Shown: in pieces, positions 32,845-44,896 of the stretch
How positions within the stretch are numbered: position 1 is the stretch's first letter
Layout of the letters: each line of letters starts with the position of its first letter
Assembly: GCA_900169235.1 (NCBI GenBank)
Contig: FWCC01000141.1
Coordinates: 8,284-72,283, forward strand
DNA: 64,000 nucleotides
From: Zarea fungicola
Lineage: Eukaryota; Ascomycota; Sordariomycetes; Hypocreales; Cordycipitaceae
Reading direction: 5' to 3'
Position numbers and translations under genes: made by a program
The notes under the pieces: model-generated
What the model was told of the DNA's origin: nothing
Databases searched by the model: none
Seen by the model: only the letters and a program-made list of their open reading frames with translations

Positions 32845-34483
32845 TCAGGCCATTGTCTCTTTATGTGCAACCACGGATGTATCCTTCTCGTCCGAGTTCT
32901 CTGCATTGTGTACTGTTTCACTGGCCAACCGCTTCTCGTACTCCTCACCATCGAGAACAGCTGCTGTTTCTTCCAGACTGAGAGAGCCAGTCTCGACAAA
33001 CAAGAAATAAATGACAACGAGCTCGAATGCCAGCCACACATCATACATGATGTAGTACTTCCAGCCGGAGTTGTCCACGCCAATGGGATTCACGTACTGG
33101 TTGAAAATCAGTGCGAGGGCAACGAAGAAATTGTAGAGTGTCAGTCCACGAGCACGTAGGTTGAATGGCAGGATCTCGATAACATAGACAACTTGCAGAG
33201 GCGTCCAGCCTATGCTGTAAACAAAGCCGAAGAGGAAAATCATCGCCAGAATGGCTTTGGCGTATGGCCCGCCTCCGTTACCCTCAGGGTCGACCTGTTG
33301 GTCGTACGTCGCTTGCAGGGCGGTCCAGATTACGTAGACCGCGAGACAGCCGGCCGTTGACAGAAGGAACATGGTGCGTCTTCCAAACTTATTGATAACA
33401 AAAGAGAATAAAATACTCCAAATCATACCCCAAACTGTCAATAAGGCGTTGATAAGAGTTTGGGTGGACTCGGAGGTGTAGCCGATGGAGTTGAGAATCA
33501 GCGTCAGATAGTAGGAAATTAGACCGTTGCCGCTCCACTGCGAGAAGAATCCGACTGAGAGAATAATGAAGAAGCGGCGGCGGTTGCCCTTGGTTTTGAA
33601 GAATGACATGTAAGATGTGGTTCTGTTGTATTCAGCCTCCAGTCGCAAAGCCGCACGAATCTCTTCCATTTCCAATGCAACAATTGGGTTCGACGCATCT
33701 CCATTTGCATGGTATTTGGTAATGAGGCGTCTTGCCTCCGCGTCACGCTCCTTGGACATTAGCCAGCGTGGCGATTCATCAATCAAAAAACAAAGACAGA
33801 TTTGCACAACACTGGATGCTCCCTGAAGAAGTGATGGGATGCGCCAGGACCAGGTGGTGCCCAAGCGAAAGGTTCCGAAAGTAATCCAGGCTGCACTCAG
33901 CGCACCGAGGTTCCACAGACTGTTGTAGATGCCCACAACGGGACCTTGCTGCTGAGGGTATGCAAGTTCCAGTAGAAGGAGCGGTGCGGCAGTAATATTG
34001 AATGCCAATCCGAAACCAATTACGCCTCTGGCTGCGATGAACATTGCAGTATTCTTGGCAGCAGCTTGAAGTACAACGCCAAGCAACAGTCCCACAGCAC
34101 TAACAATCAATACCGGACGACGGCCAAATTTGTCACAACAATAGGCACAAAATGGGAGCGCGACCAGTTGTCCCACATTTTGAATGGCATTAAGCCTGCG
34201 AGAGCAGTTAGAATCGCCACACATCTGCTTCCATGCAGTACCCGGATACCACTTACAGTCCCAATTGTGATGCACTCGGATTGTGGAAGTATTCTTGCCA
34301 AGTTTCCAGAGACTGCAGTCCATTCATCATTGAGCCATCGTATCCTGTAGCATAACTTGAAACTTGGAAAAGCAAAAGCATGAGATTGAGCTTGACAATG
34401 CCTGCATTCGACAGCCAGGCGAAGCCCTTCTGGCTCGTCACGTCGGCAAGCGCACCGCGCTCATGCTGCGATGAGGGTGCCAT
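32845..34483 (-). CDS. MFS sugar transporter (lactose-permease-like) 2
   Basis: A 525-residue sugar porter with exons 34483-34257 and 34195-32845. Motifs are ATGYDGSMMNGLQ, LGLLNAIQNVG (across the intron), KFGRRPVLI, IDESPRWLMSKERDAEA, NKFGRRTMF and the C-terminal VETGSLSLEETAAV. It is paralogous to the carrier at 15862-17513. It lies at the left edge of the aromatic cluster and its upstream region carries two copies of a CCGG-rich element (34655-34689 and 34799-34832) resembling motifs in the cluster promoters. It may therefore bring in a glycoside or aromatic substrate; this is inference. Confidence 0.9.
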
Positions 34484-35641
34484 TTCCGAAATCGAAGACT
34501 GGAGAAAAAACCAAGGCCAGCTGCTATTCTGTGGGACGTGAATAAAATCCGATTGAATCTTGTTGCGCTCACTTTACACCTTTTGTGGCAAGACAGTATT
34601 TTTTGTATGTTGACGGAGTGCTTGGTTTCGCGACGTACTCTCCCGCGCCTGTGATGTGCCAAGAGACTCCCCGGCCGAACATGACCGGCTTGGCGACTCC
34701 ATGGAACCACACAATTTCCAGGAGTTCAAATGTGTTTTGGACATTTACAATTTGCCTGGAAATTCTGGCTCATAACCGTCCCACAGCTTGGGCTGTGCTG
34801 TGCCAAGGAATCACCGGCCCGACATGACCGGCGGCGGGCATTTGACTGAGCAACGGATCCAAATGCAGTAAACAGCTCGCAAATGATCATGCGTATAGAT
34901 AATTAATCCATTTATAGTATAGAGCGCAATTGAAGTGATTTCGTGTCGCAGCTCTTCTCGTTTGGCGCGAAACCGCCTCAACCGCCAAGCCGGCGTAAAC
35001 CCACGTTACCTCGGACACCCAGCACAACTACTTTTCAGGAGCTTTATCGCCAAGCAATCCCCAGAGTCTGGGCTGAAAGCGACCTACGTTACTTCAAACA
35101 GAGAAAACAGCAAAATCATCTGCGATATGGAGAATTTACATGCCGAACTGATTGCTCCTACCGGCAAAATGAGGCGACAGTCTAGAGACAAACTGCCGAC
35201 GACAATGTCTTCCGCGATGCTCAATTGGCGGATTTCAGTGCACATCCTGCCAGCTTTTCCCAAGGCATTTAAAAGACAAACATCTTTTTCACATGCCATA
35301 CTGAGAGAATGTGAGACGTACCCGGTCCGGGGTCCGCTCCGCGTGAGGAATTGTCACGAGCGTCGTCCGATGTTGTGGAACCAGCCCTGTCAGTCCACAT
35401 GGCAGCAACTATCCAAGCGGCCTTCGGAGGGTCGGTATCACCTAGTGCCCCTTTAAGAATACACTCCAGATTGCGTTTTGTTTCTACAGAAAAAAATAAT
35501 AGCGGACGAATTTATAACTCTACTCAACCAGAATCCCCCCTATTGACAGCCTTGACCAGTCCCAAGGCTTAGCCGTATCCCGGACATTGAGCGCAAAAGC
35601 CCCCTCGTGATCCAATCCTTAAATGGTGTCTGCTGCCAAGC
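34484..35641. promoter_or_regulatory. Upstream region of MFS sugar transporter 2
   Basis: A 1.16-kb spacer. It holds the duplicated CCGG element (see next entry), and CCCGGTCCGGGGTCCGC near 35330. Overlapping frames at 34935-35456 look non-coding. Confidence 0.5.
34655..34832. repeat. Two copies of a 34-35 bp CCGG-rich element
   Basis: Copy 1 is 34655-34689 and copy 2 is 34799-34832, as direct repeats. Both start TGTGCCAAG, have CCGGCC in the middle and end ACATGACCGGC. The core ACTCCCCGG of copy 1 equals the core of the motifs at 37638 and 43542. They are candidate Zn2Cys6 binding sites. Confidence 0.65.
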
Positions 35642-37426
35642 TCAGCTCGACTCCAGCCTTTTCCTCATTGCCAGCTCAGCATCATAGCCATACGCCCAGG
35701 CTTGAGTTTGTGGATCGGACCACTGGTTAGGGCTGGTGAGAAAATGCAATCCCTGCACCTCGGGCCTCATGGCAGCGTCGCGAGCCCGCTGCAGAGGCCC
35801 ATCAGCAAAGTGCCAAATCATTGAGTTGACTCTGCTGGCCTCCTGCATCATTCCCGCCCGCTCTCGACGCTCAGTTTCCCAAGCTAAAAGACTCGATTTT
35901 AATTGGTCCGAGCTCACGGCATCGTTCAGCGCAATGGCCAACGCAGCACCGTCTTCCACTGCCATTGCAGCGCCCTGAGACATGTAGGGCAGCATGGCGT
36001 GTGCGGCATCGCCAAGGACTACAAGGCGGGATGACGGTGCAACCCACCTATCAATGGTCTCCGCTTCCAGTAGCGGCCATTTGAGCGCGTTGTCAATAAT
36101 GTCTATTATCTTGCATAATCTGGCAAAAAAAAGAAGTCTGTTAGCGACAGCGAATATACCATGGGTGAATGAATGGTTGGGTGGTGGTGGGGTGAGGCTG
36201 TCCTGACGTACTGAGAATCCCATCCCGCGAATTCGTTGCGCATGTCTTTTGCTATCTGCTCTTTAGATAGCTGCGTCCATGTAGATGCGTCTGTATGGTC
36301 TTCATGTGAAAGGACCATGTTGAACGAGGTTCCCGATGAGATTGTGTAAGTCATGACATGCCTCTTCTCGCCGATCCTACTCACGCATTCACACACAGTT
36401 AGCAGAAAGACCAAAATTAGTACGACTTTGCGCCCCGACAGCACCCACCAAGTGTTCAGCCCTGGCTTTTCCAAGATCCATGCCGCTTCTGGAACTTCGC
36501 GACGGAGTTTCTCAACATCGACCGTAGCACGATAGGCGGCGTACCCCGTTTTGCGCGGAGTACTATCGCTGGTAAACGGCACCGAGTCCCGCCCGATAGA
36601 CTTGATACCATCTGCAGCCACGACCAGATCAGCGCTAAATACCGTGCCATCATCAGTCGTGACAGACGGAGCTGTGCTATTGTAGGACGCTACTTTGCTA
36701 TTGAGGATGACCTTGACACCCAAGTCGGTGGCGCGTTTATGCAGCGCGGAATGCAGGTGCGCCCTGTGAGCGACATAGTACTGGCCCTCATATGTCATGG
36801 AAAACTCGTTCGACAAGTCCGTGAATCCAATCCGCTCGCCAGTCTGCCAACGTCGGAAAGAAATGCCGTCTGGTTGGACAAGCTGGTCTTTCATTTCGTC
36901 CAGCACGCCCCAACGTCGGAGAAGCTTCGTTGAGTTGGGTGGAATCTGGATTCCTGCTCCGACCTATTATTTTTTGATAGTGGTTAGCACCATGAGTATA
37001 AATATTGATGCACAGTGGGCTTTTTTTTTAAAAAAAAACATTTTTTACCTCGGCCAGGAATGGTGCTTGCTCCAGCACTGTCACGTCGTGCCCACGAAGC
37101 TTGAGGGCTGTGGCGGTCGCCAAGCCTCCAAGCCCAGCACCAACTACAAGAACCCGTAGTGGTGCTTTAGCTTGTTCCAACATACTATTGCGTGCTTCGG
37201 ATCCAATAGCCTGGGCAGGAACTAATGGTATGGATTTCAAGAATTGGAGACACTTTGACGGGTACGTCGTGGTTGTAAAACGAGGTGTCTCCGCGCCGGA
37301 CTCCCCACGATAACCAGGACGCGCAAACACTTTCGCACGCATATTGGGAGAGGAGTTCTCAAGGGCTACTGGAGACATGTATAAAGCGGTAGAGTGAGCT
37401 TCTTGGGTTTGGACAGAGGTGGTCAT
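35642..37426 (-). CDS. Salicylate-hydroxylase-like FAD monooxygenase
   Basis: NAD(P)H- and FAD-dependent aromatic hydroxylase of 511 residues. Exons are 37426-37049, 36963-36449, 36376-36212 and 36119-35642. FAD-binding GAGLGG sits at residues 96-101. YVAHRAHLHSAL and LVVAADGIKS follow, then GDAAHAMLPYMSQGAAMAVEDG (FAD pyrophosphate/ribose binding). The third exon restores LNTWIGEKRHVMTYTI, as in salicylate hydroxylases. The 80 residues before the Rossmann motif are unusual; an ATG at residue 82 would give a standard-length protein. Neighbouring gentisate dioxygenase suggests 3-hydroxybenzoate 6-hydroxylase or salicylate 5-hydroxylase activity producing gentisate, but catechol formation cannot be excluded. 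Confidence 0.88.
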
Positions 37427-37637
37427 TGTGAAGGAGTTTGTTGTTGCGCTACCGATCACGACGTAAGCTATTAGAGATGGTCGCAACGACGGCTTACTAA
37501 ATACATTGCATCTGAATGCGCGAGCTTACAACTCGACCTTGTTGCTATTATTATTCGGATACAATCGGATAATACCTTTTGCATTTCGTCGTACACCCGA
37601 ATTGAGGACTCCTTTGAACGGAACCCGGGAGGAATCT

Positions 37638-37650
37638 CCTAACTCCCCGG
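37638..37650 (+). promoter_or_regulatory. Cluster motif CCTAACTCCCCGG, site A
   Basis: Exact 13-bp match to the site at 43542-43554, and related to CCTAACTCCGG at 61836-61846. It lies between the FAD hydroxylase and the TRI12-type carrier. Confidence 0.6.
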
Positions 37651-37660
37651 CCCACTCACT

Positions 37661-37693
37661 CTAGTCCGGATGTCGGTATATGCTCCGGACTAG
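37661..37693. promoter_or_regulatory. Perfect 10-bp inverted repeat with 13-bp spacer
   Basis: The left arm CTAGTCCGGA is at 37661-37670 and the right arm TCCGGACTAG at 37684-37693. A CCGG core in each arm with defined spacing is the form expected for a dimeric Zn2Cys6 regulator. The site starts 11 bp from site A. Confidence 0.65.
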
Positions 37694-38139
37694 TCAAGCG
37701 TGTGCAGTATCCAACGCGCAATTCACTGGGGTGCCCGCATTGGTACCCTCGACAGACCGGGGTGTAAGTAAGGGGCAAAATGAAGAACTAACTAAGAATA
37801 GGGTACTTCTATTGTCTAGCACCAGATCATTCCGGGATGCAGCACAGACGCCTCATTTAAGCCATGAATTTTACTACAGTCCGGGGTCTGGGGTCTGGGG
37901 CGGAATGCGGAGAAGAACAAAAACATACGGGCTACCTTGACTATGCTTGTAGCAACTACCGAGCCGTGGCGGCAGATCTTTGGTTGTGATTGTTATAAAC
38001 TTTGAGTTGGCCAGTTTTGACATGACATCCTTACATGGCCTCCCCTAAAATACTGCAACACCAAAAATAGGAGGGCTACCAAGATAATATTATTCTTTAA
38101 CCCGTAATCCTTTGTCGTTTGCATTATCACATACAAGAC

Positions 38140-39971
38140 ATGTCGCCTCTTGCTTCCTCCCATAGTGGAGATCTCGACAAAGCAGAGATGGCTACCGTTT
38201 ATCAGCGAGAAGAAGTTATTGTTGATGATGACAGGACGGAAGTCAGTCCTGGTATTCACTCACATACAATTCTAGCAATAACGGCCATGGCATTCATCTA
38301 TATCGGACAGATGGTTAGTCTGGTCGGTGCAGGAGCTGTAAGTCTCTTTCCGAACCGACTGAACAGGAGCATTTTACTGAGCCAAAACAGCAAGGTCACG
38401 CCATCGCCGCTCACTTCGACGCACCAGGAGCTTCTGTTTGGTTTTCAGCTGCTATTTCGATTTTCACAGTGGTTCTCGGTCCGATTGTCTCGCAGGCAGC
38501 TGACTACTTCGGAAGGAAGTGGTTGCTAGTTATCCCCACGGGCGCCGGTGCTGTTGGTTCTATCATCGTTGCTCGCGCCAACTCCATTAACATGACCATT
38601 GGTGGATTTTGCGTTATTGGCATCGCTTTTGGAGCCCAGCCCCTGGTACATACCGTCACCTCGGAGGTGTTGCCTCGGCGCTGGAGAGGATACGCACAAG
38701 CCATAGATATGGCCTCGGTGGCTGTGGGCAGTGTCTGTGGGCTTTTAGTTGGCGGTGCCTTTAACCGGACTGGAGATCCAGCCTCGAATGGTTTCCGCAA
38801 CTACTACTACATGGCCACGGGTTGGTTTGCGGTGGCCAGTCTTCTCTGCGCGTATGCATACAACCCTCCCCAGACGAAGCAGCAGGCTGAGCTGGCGAGC
38901 CACGGTGTCATGGCCAAGCTCAAAATGCTTGACTGGGCTGGCTACTTCCTCCTTGCTTCGGGGCTTGTTCTATTTTCAGTCGGCTTATCATGGTCAAACA
39001 ACCCATACCCCTGGTCTAATCCTCGCGTGGTAGCCACATTTGTCATTGGCCTAGGCTTAGCGGCTTGCCTCGTCATCTACGCGACATGGGTGAAGAAGGA
39101 CGGCATGTTCCACCATGGGCTCTTTACTACCCACAGGAACTTTACCCTTGCTCTCTTCTGTATCTTCTCAGAGGGTGCTGCATTCTTCGCCGCAAATAGC
39201 TATTTTGCCTTTCAAGTAAGTTCTCATGTGCACCAGGTTTTAGAGCTAAAAAGTCTAACCACCCCTCAAAAGATCGGCGTTCTATACGAACCGGACGCTT
39301 TGCTTGTGGGCACGCGATACAGTATAATGTTTATAACCTCCATTGCTGGTGGTATCATAGCTGGAACCTATTGTGCCTATACGCGCAGGTTCAGATGGAT
39401 CACAGTCCTCGCCTTTGTGTTGTTCCTTGCATTTTTCGTATGCATGGCCACAACTACCCGAAGAACAAACAATGAGACATGGGGATACATGATATTACAA
39501 GGGCTCGCTCTGGGCTTAACTCTGACAACCCTGATCGTTATTGGCCAGCTGTGTACGCCTCCAAGTCTCATCTCTACTGCCAGCGGTCTCATCATCAGCA
39601 TACGGTCTCTTGGAGGAACTGTCGGACTTGCAGTCTATCAGGCAATATTCACCAAGCAGATGAATCATCTCCCTGGGCTTGTAGCCAACGCAGTTCTGCC
39701 CAGAGGACTTGCCGCCAGTCAGGTAGGCAATTTGATTCAGGCCATCGCATCAAGAAATGCCGAATTACTTGATAGGATTCCTGGCATTAATGCAGAAATT
39801 ATCAAAGTTGGAACGGAGGCCTATGAGAACGCATATGTGTTGGGGTTTCGGTACGTATGGGTTGCGGCGGCATGCTTTGTTGCAGTTGCCATGATTGCAG
39901 CCATATTCGTGGTCGACACCAAGCATGAGTTTAATATGCATATCGACGCTCCAATCGATGAGCAGGAGTAG
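38140..39971 (+). CDS. MFS transporter, TRI12/siderophore-type (14-helix)
   Basis: Membrane carrier of 573 residues with exons 38140-38337, 38391-39215 and 39273-39971. Similarity is to the TRI12/siderophore-iron family: VVLGPIVSQAADYFGRKWLLV, FGAQPLVHTVTSEVLPRRWRG, many further helices, and SGLIISIRSLGGTVGLAVYQAIF. Family members export toxins or move siderophores. Here, divergent from the hydroxylase and sharing its putative operators, it may import or export an aromatic acid. The intron junctions join GAGAQGHAIAAHFDAPGAS and YFAFQIGVLYEPDALLVG cleanly. Confidence 0.88.
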
Positions 39972-40601
39972 CAACTGTCTGTTACTGAAAGCCATCTATT
40001 TATTACTTTCTTGTAGTAGTATAGTTATTAGGTTGACATCTTTAGTGTTTAAATTCTTGTCATAGAATGGAATCCTGAGTTATCATGGGTTTATTCTTTT
40101 GATGAAACTTGTCATTCTACCAGTATAAAGCTTACCGTGAGTCTGGCCAATCAAGAAAAATAAGCTAGAAGCCGTCACTGCCTTCAAGTAATCTGCCATC
40201 TGTCGATAATGTTTTTTGTCACCTACTGCAGAGCTTTTCTTGCATGTCATTTCAATGAGTGGCCAATTCTCAATACAATCATAATTATTTTGTGACGTTT
40301 TCAAATACGAGGATGTTGGTCTCAGGCTAGGCAGTATCTGTATAGTCAGACCTATTGGTTTAGCAAGGGTGTTGAGCTATATTCTTATAGTCGACTTAAT
40401 CTAGCAGTAAGCCACGAGTTTTAGCGCAGAGATAACTATATTCTGCGACGGAGACTTACTCTAGCGATGAGTCAGATTCAAGGGTATAATATGGATATAG
40501 TAATCTTTTAAATCTATCATTAGGAGATAACTTAACCCTTTATAGACTGTGGGTGGTCGACTGCCGGTAGGGGCGGCTGTTCCCGCTGCCGTCGCAAATT
40601 A
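39972..40601. other. Convergent intergenic spacer
   Basis: AT-rich spacer between the TRI12-type carrier and the regulator. No gene or repeat is supported. Confidence 0.5.
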
Positions 40602-43260
40602 CTACCACAATAAATCTCCGGGGCCAATTTGATCCAGATTCGACAGTGCAATAAAGTGACTAAACTCATCCATTCCGGCCTCTGTAAAATTTGAATCGGG
40701 CTCAGGCAGCAGAGCTGGATCCAGATCTTGCCAATTCGTTCCATTCCCAGCAATATTACCAGTTCTCGGCATACCTGTCTCTGACACGGTGGACTCGCCA
40801 ATCGTAACTATTTGGTGCTTAAGTAGAGCGATAAAGCGTGCACACTTGGCTGGCATATTTCCATTGCTCTCAATTTGGGGTAGGCACGATACCACTTTGT
40901 CTAGAAGTTGCATTGCGCTTGTTGAGTCGTCGTTGAATCGTTCTGGCGGCCAGCTCTGGTAGCCATTGGATACGAGCGTCGCTGCAACAACCAAAGCCGC
41001 ATTGAAAACTAAATATCAACCTGTAAGTTTTGGAACCTGAATTATAGGATGAAATGTGCCACGAACCATAGTATAGTGTAAACCACCAGGCCCCAAGGAA
41101 CTCATGCTGTCTGTCTGGGAAGCGAAGAGCTGAATGGACAATGTCAACAATTGCCTCGGCTGATTGGAGACAAATAGTTTTACTCCAGCTTCCGAACTGG
41201 GCCACTGCTGCAGCTTCTTCTGCATCCACAGTATGTTCACTGAGCAGTTTCAAATGACGGTCGAGCATGGAGCGGTGGGCAAGAATCCGGGTGTTGTGGT
41301 AACGCAACGTCAGGACAAGCCGCAGTTTTGTTGAGAGAGAACCACACTCCTGCGACTGAATATCTGCACCAGTGATGAGGGCAATGGAGTTTGGGAGCGA
41401 TGACTTCCAGAGTTTGAGCTGTTGCTCAATCGACAGACTGGATGATGCCATGTCAGTTATGGAGGGTAGGTTGCCTGAGCCTAGATTGAGACCGTATAAA
41501 AGTTCAATGATGTTGTTGATAATTTTGTACAAGGTTCTATGGATCAATTCAGCGTTAACAATTCAAAATTCGGAAATTGACTCAACATAAGAACCAAGGG
41601 TCATTTACTAACATTGTACCATTCCAGAAAAACGTGCTGTTTTCTTCATCGGACCACTGAGAAGCGGGCAAGTCGTTGGTAGCGGGAGAAAAAGCGTGCC
41701 TGGGCAGCCCTAGGATAACATGGGCTTCTGGAATTGCAGGTGGTCGACCGAATGTAAGACTAAGAACTCTATCTCTATTGTGAGTCGGAGATACATCTCA
41801 CGTATCGTGACAGTCTTCCGTTTTAGCCACACATACCTGTCAAGAGCAACACAGCAATACCATGTACGAACTCTGATTTCACGTTCCAATGGCGAAAGGT
41901 TTTCCGACGCATCACTGGCATGCAGGCCTATCTGAATAGCAGCCCCAATCGCTCGTCCATGAACCGCCCAGGTCTGAATGGATCGCTGCGTTCCCTGCAG
42001 GTACTGCACCATCAAGAGCATTACCTGCACTATAGACCCAGAGTCAGCAGTTGGTGGTGTTTTTTTTGTTCCCATTGTCTTACCTGATTCCACTGTTGCG
42101 TCCGTAGTGGTTGGCTTCAGGCAGAGACGCTCTGCATTGGCAAAGAAACTGTCCGAGTTAACAACCATATTTGCTGCCATACTTGTACTTGTTGCCATGG
42201 CAAGTATCATGTTTAATAATCCCAGCCATGAGGCACGTGCTGTTTTAAAATGGCCAGTTTTCGTTTGGTCAAATGTTTCCCAAAAGGTTCGTTCGTGAAT
42301 GTATGGAAACAGCATTGCAGTATCGGAGAAGAAGCGCCTAACAAGAGCAGTGACGTCGTCGATGGGTGGAAGATGGACCCCCTTTGGTGCGAGAGCCGAT
42401 GGCCATGGCTTTAGGGGACTGTGCATATGATTTGGTGATTGCGGCCTAGACATGAGCAGTCGATCTCGTAGCTGGGAAGAGTTGAGCGTGCCATTTCTCA
42501 CACTGGAGGCAGCTGACGATTCCAGAGTTTGATACCTGGAGGCTACCGCTCGACGTAGAAGCCGTGTGAAAGAAATGTTGGACGACGGCCCTGATGATGC
42601 AATCGTTAGTGGCATGAAGGCCTAGAGAATGCAAAAGAGCATACCAAAGTAAGCCGAGCCTTGCTCTGCTGAAAACTCAACAGTACCTACACCGTCGGTA
42701 ACCCCAGGCGATTCGTCAACAGCTGTGTCATCTCCAAGATCTATGTGAGGCGAAGCATGTTCAACCGAGTGAGCCGCTAAACTGGGATTTGAAGCCGAGC
42801 TGTTTGTCTGAGCCTGCTTAAGAGCGTGCAGCTCTGCCTCTACAGTGGATAAGCGTGCTGCAAGCGATTGGATGGACCTAGAGCCATGCATAAAATATAT
42901 ATGATTAGCTTAGCAAGAGGCTTTGTCGGATGAGCTAAATACGTACGACGAGACAGCCGTGGTGCTGGGCAGTGGTTGGGCAGTGTAGATGCAATCAAGG
43001 CGCAGCGCGACGCAGCCCTGACACCGCGGCCGGGCACCATCACACTGTAAGAGAGTCAGTCTTACGTAAAATTGAAATTCATAAATGAAAAAAAAAATAA
43101 AAAAAAATCATCTATCAAATTCACTCACGCGAGACTTGCGTGTTCTGCACGCGTTGCAGGCAATTGGAATCCGCTTGCGCTTGCGGGTATTTTCTTGTGG
43201 CGCATCCGCTTCGGCCGGTATCTCTCTGCCTACGGCACCATCATCGCTCTGATAAGCCAT
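40602..43260 (-). CDS. Zn2Cys6 transcription factor of the aromatic cluster
   Basis: Regulator of 728 residues in eight exons: 43260-43129, 43044-42947, 42877-42645, 42590-42084, 42029-41837, 41759-41613, 41536-41067 and 41008-40602. The finger CNACRTRKSRC is split from DGARPRCQGC by the first intron; spacing is C-x2-C-x6-C-x6-C-x2-C-x6-C. RKRKRIP precedes it and a short coiled coil (SLAARLSTVEAELHAL) follows. The Fungal_trans domain covers FFSDTAMLFPYIHERTFW to LDSLTFGRPPAIPEA. The 54-bp intron at 42030-42083 is a multiple of three and would leave the frame open if retained. It is divergent from gentisate dioxygenase and is the prime candidate for binding the CCTAACTCCCCGG sites. Confidence 0.9.
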
Positions 43261-43758
43261 ATGGTCCTGATATTGTTGGAGATAGATGTTCGTGGTGCAC
43301 GATTGGATGGGGAGTTAACGGAATAGATATGACGGAACAGGAATGAAGACTGGTAGGTGAATGTAGGCCCACTGCGAGGATCATTTGCGGTGTTAGAAAT
43401 GCAAATGCAGCGCTAACCACTGTCGATCCAGGGTCTAAGCCCCCCAAAGCAAGGTCTTGTTAGCTCCGGGACAGCCAACCAGATGACCGGCACTCACGCA
43501 GCCACTGGTGAACAAGAACATTGTGTGGTGGCACCTTGCTTCCTAACTCCCCGGTGACTGACCCGACATGCGTCCTCCACCACTTACACACATTAACTAG
43601 TTGTTCCCGTCAAAGATGCCAGCGTTTTATAAACAGGTTGGCCATGATGACTTTCTCCTGCGGCCAATTAAAGTACAAGACAGAACTAAGAGCTCAATTA
43701 TACTCAAGGCTATCAGAAATTCATTGGAACCATTAATTGTATCTAATAAATCCCGACA
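43261..43758. promoter_or_regulatory. Divergent promoter, regulator and gentisate dioxygenase
   Basis: A 498-bp spacer. It holds the exact motif copy at 43542-43554 and a weaker TTAGCTCCGG at 43460-43469, followed by ATGACCGGC near 43483. Confidence 0.6.
43542..43554 (+). promoter_or_regulatory. Cluster motif CCTAACTCCCCGG, site B
   Basis: Identical in 13 of 13 bases to site A at 37638-37650. It lies about 205 bp upstream of the gentisate dioxygenase ATG. Confidence 0.6.
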
Positions 43759-44896
43759 ATGGCTAGTGTGGCTTCCCAGAATCCCGACGCTGTGTCGCAG
43801 ATGATACATGCGGCAGATGTGAACAATACCAAACCACTGTGGCTGCAAATGAGCAGGCTAAATCCTGCGGCACCGAATCCCACATGCACGCCTCATTTGT
43901 GGAAATATGAATCCATTCGGCCGACTCTACTGAGTGCGGGCGACCTGGTACCAGAGGACCAGGCTGAGCGCCGAGTGCTTATGCTCGTCAACCCCTCTAG
44001 AGGTTTGGAACAATTTTATTTTAATTTCACTTGAAATATGCAACTAATACTGTGCGCTCAGATGCGCCTTATACCACTGATACCATTTACGCTGGTCTAC
44101 AGCTGGTCATGCCAAATGAGACTGCCAAAGCACATCGCCATACGGCCTTTGCGATGCGCTTCATCATTGAAGGACAAGGTGGCTTTACTGCCGTGCATGG
44201 AAAGCGCATCACCATGAAGCGGGGAGATGTTATCCTGACTCCTCGATGGAACTGGCATGATCACGGCAAGGATGGATCTGGACCTATGATTTGGCTGGAC
44301 GGCCTGGATTTGCCCAACTTCCGCCATTTTCCAGTCCACTTCGTTGAACACTATTCCTCTCCGCGATATCCTGCCGACGACGTGGACTCTTTTACCTCGC
44401 CTATTGTCTTTCCATGGGAGGTGATGCAGTCAGCGCTGGACAGCAGCAAGGAGGACTATGTGTCTCTGCCATACCTACATAAGGATGGACGAGAAGGTGA
44501 TTTACCCCATCCCCATCGCTTGAACATTTTTTTTTCAGTTTTTATTCTTCAGTGCGAACACCTTTGTACTGACAATTATGCGATACAGTGAGTCGAATCC
44601 TGGGTGGATCAGCCGCTAGACTCTCGGCTGGAAAAGCGTCTCCACGAGTGCAAGAGACTTCCTCGGCGGTTGTACATGTCGTCAAGGGATCTGGATATAG
44701 CCAAATTGGCGATGAAAAATTCAGCTGGGTTGAAGGCGATACCTTCTGCATCCCGGCCTGGTACCCGTACCAGCATTTCGCCTCAGACGGTGCTGGGTCG
44801 GTGTATCTCTACCGCTTCGATGATAAGCCAATGCTTCGGTCATTGGGGTTCTATCGATCGAGTGATATGGATATTGAGAGCCTAGTCAGTTCTTAG
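43759..44896 (+). CDS. Gentisate 1,2-dioxygenase
   Basis: Fe(II) ring-cleavage enzyme converting gentisate and O2 to maleylpyruvate in the cytosol. It has 328 residues, with exons 43759-44002, 44062-44496 and 44589-44896. The first cupin contains AKAHRHTAFAMRFIIEG, with metal-ligand His106 and His108, then MKRGDVILTPRWNWHDHG, with His147 and His149. WLDGLDLP follows. A second, weaker cupin is at the C-terminus (VVHVVKGSGYSQIGDEKFSW and IPAWYPYQHFA). Length is normal for the family. The neighbouring hydroxylase, regulator and promoter motif fit a gentisate pathway. No downstream isomerase gene is seen. Confidence 0.92.

Larger units (their letters stand above)
37427..38139. promoter_or_regulatory. 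Divergent promoter, FAD hydroxylase and TRI12-type carrier
   Basis: A 713-bp spacer between two divergent starts, with two candidate operators at 37638-37650 and 37661-37693 listed separately. TCCGGGGTCTGGGGTCTGGGG near 37880-37900 is a further G-rich direct repeat. Confidence 0.6.

Noticed and set aside
34935..35456. A 173-codon plus-strand frame between the carrier and the FAD hydroxylase
   Set aside because: No domain; the initiator is not ATG in good context, and the region contains promoter-like CCGG elements.
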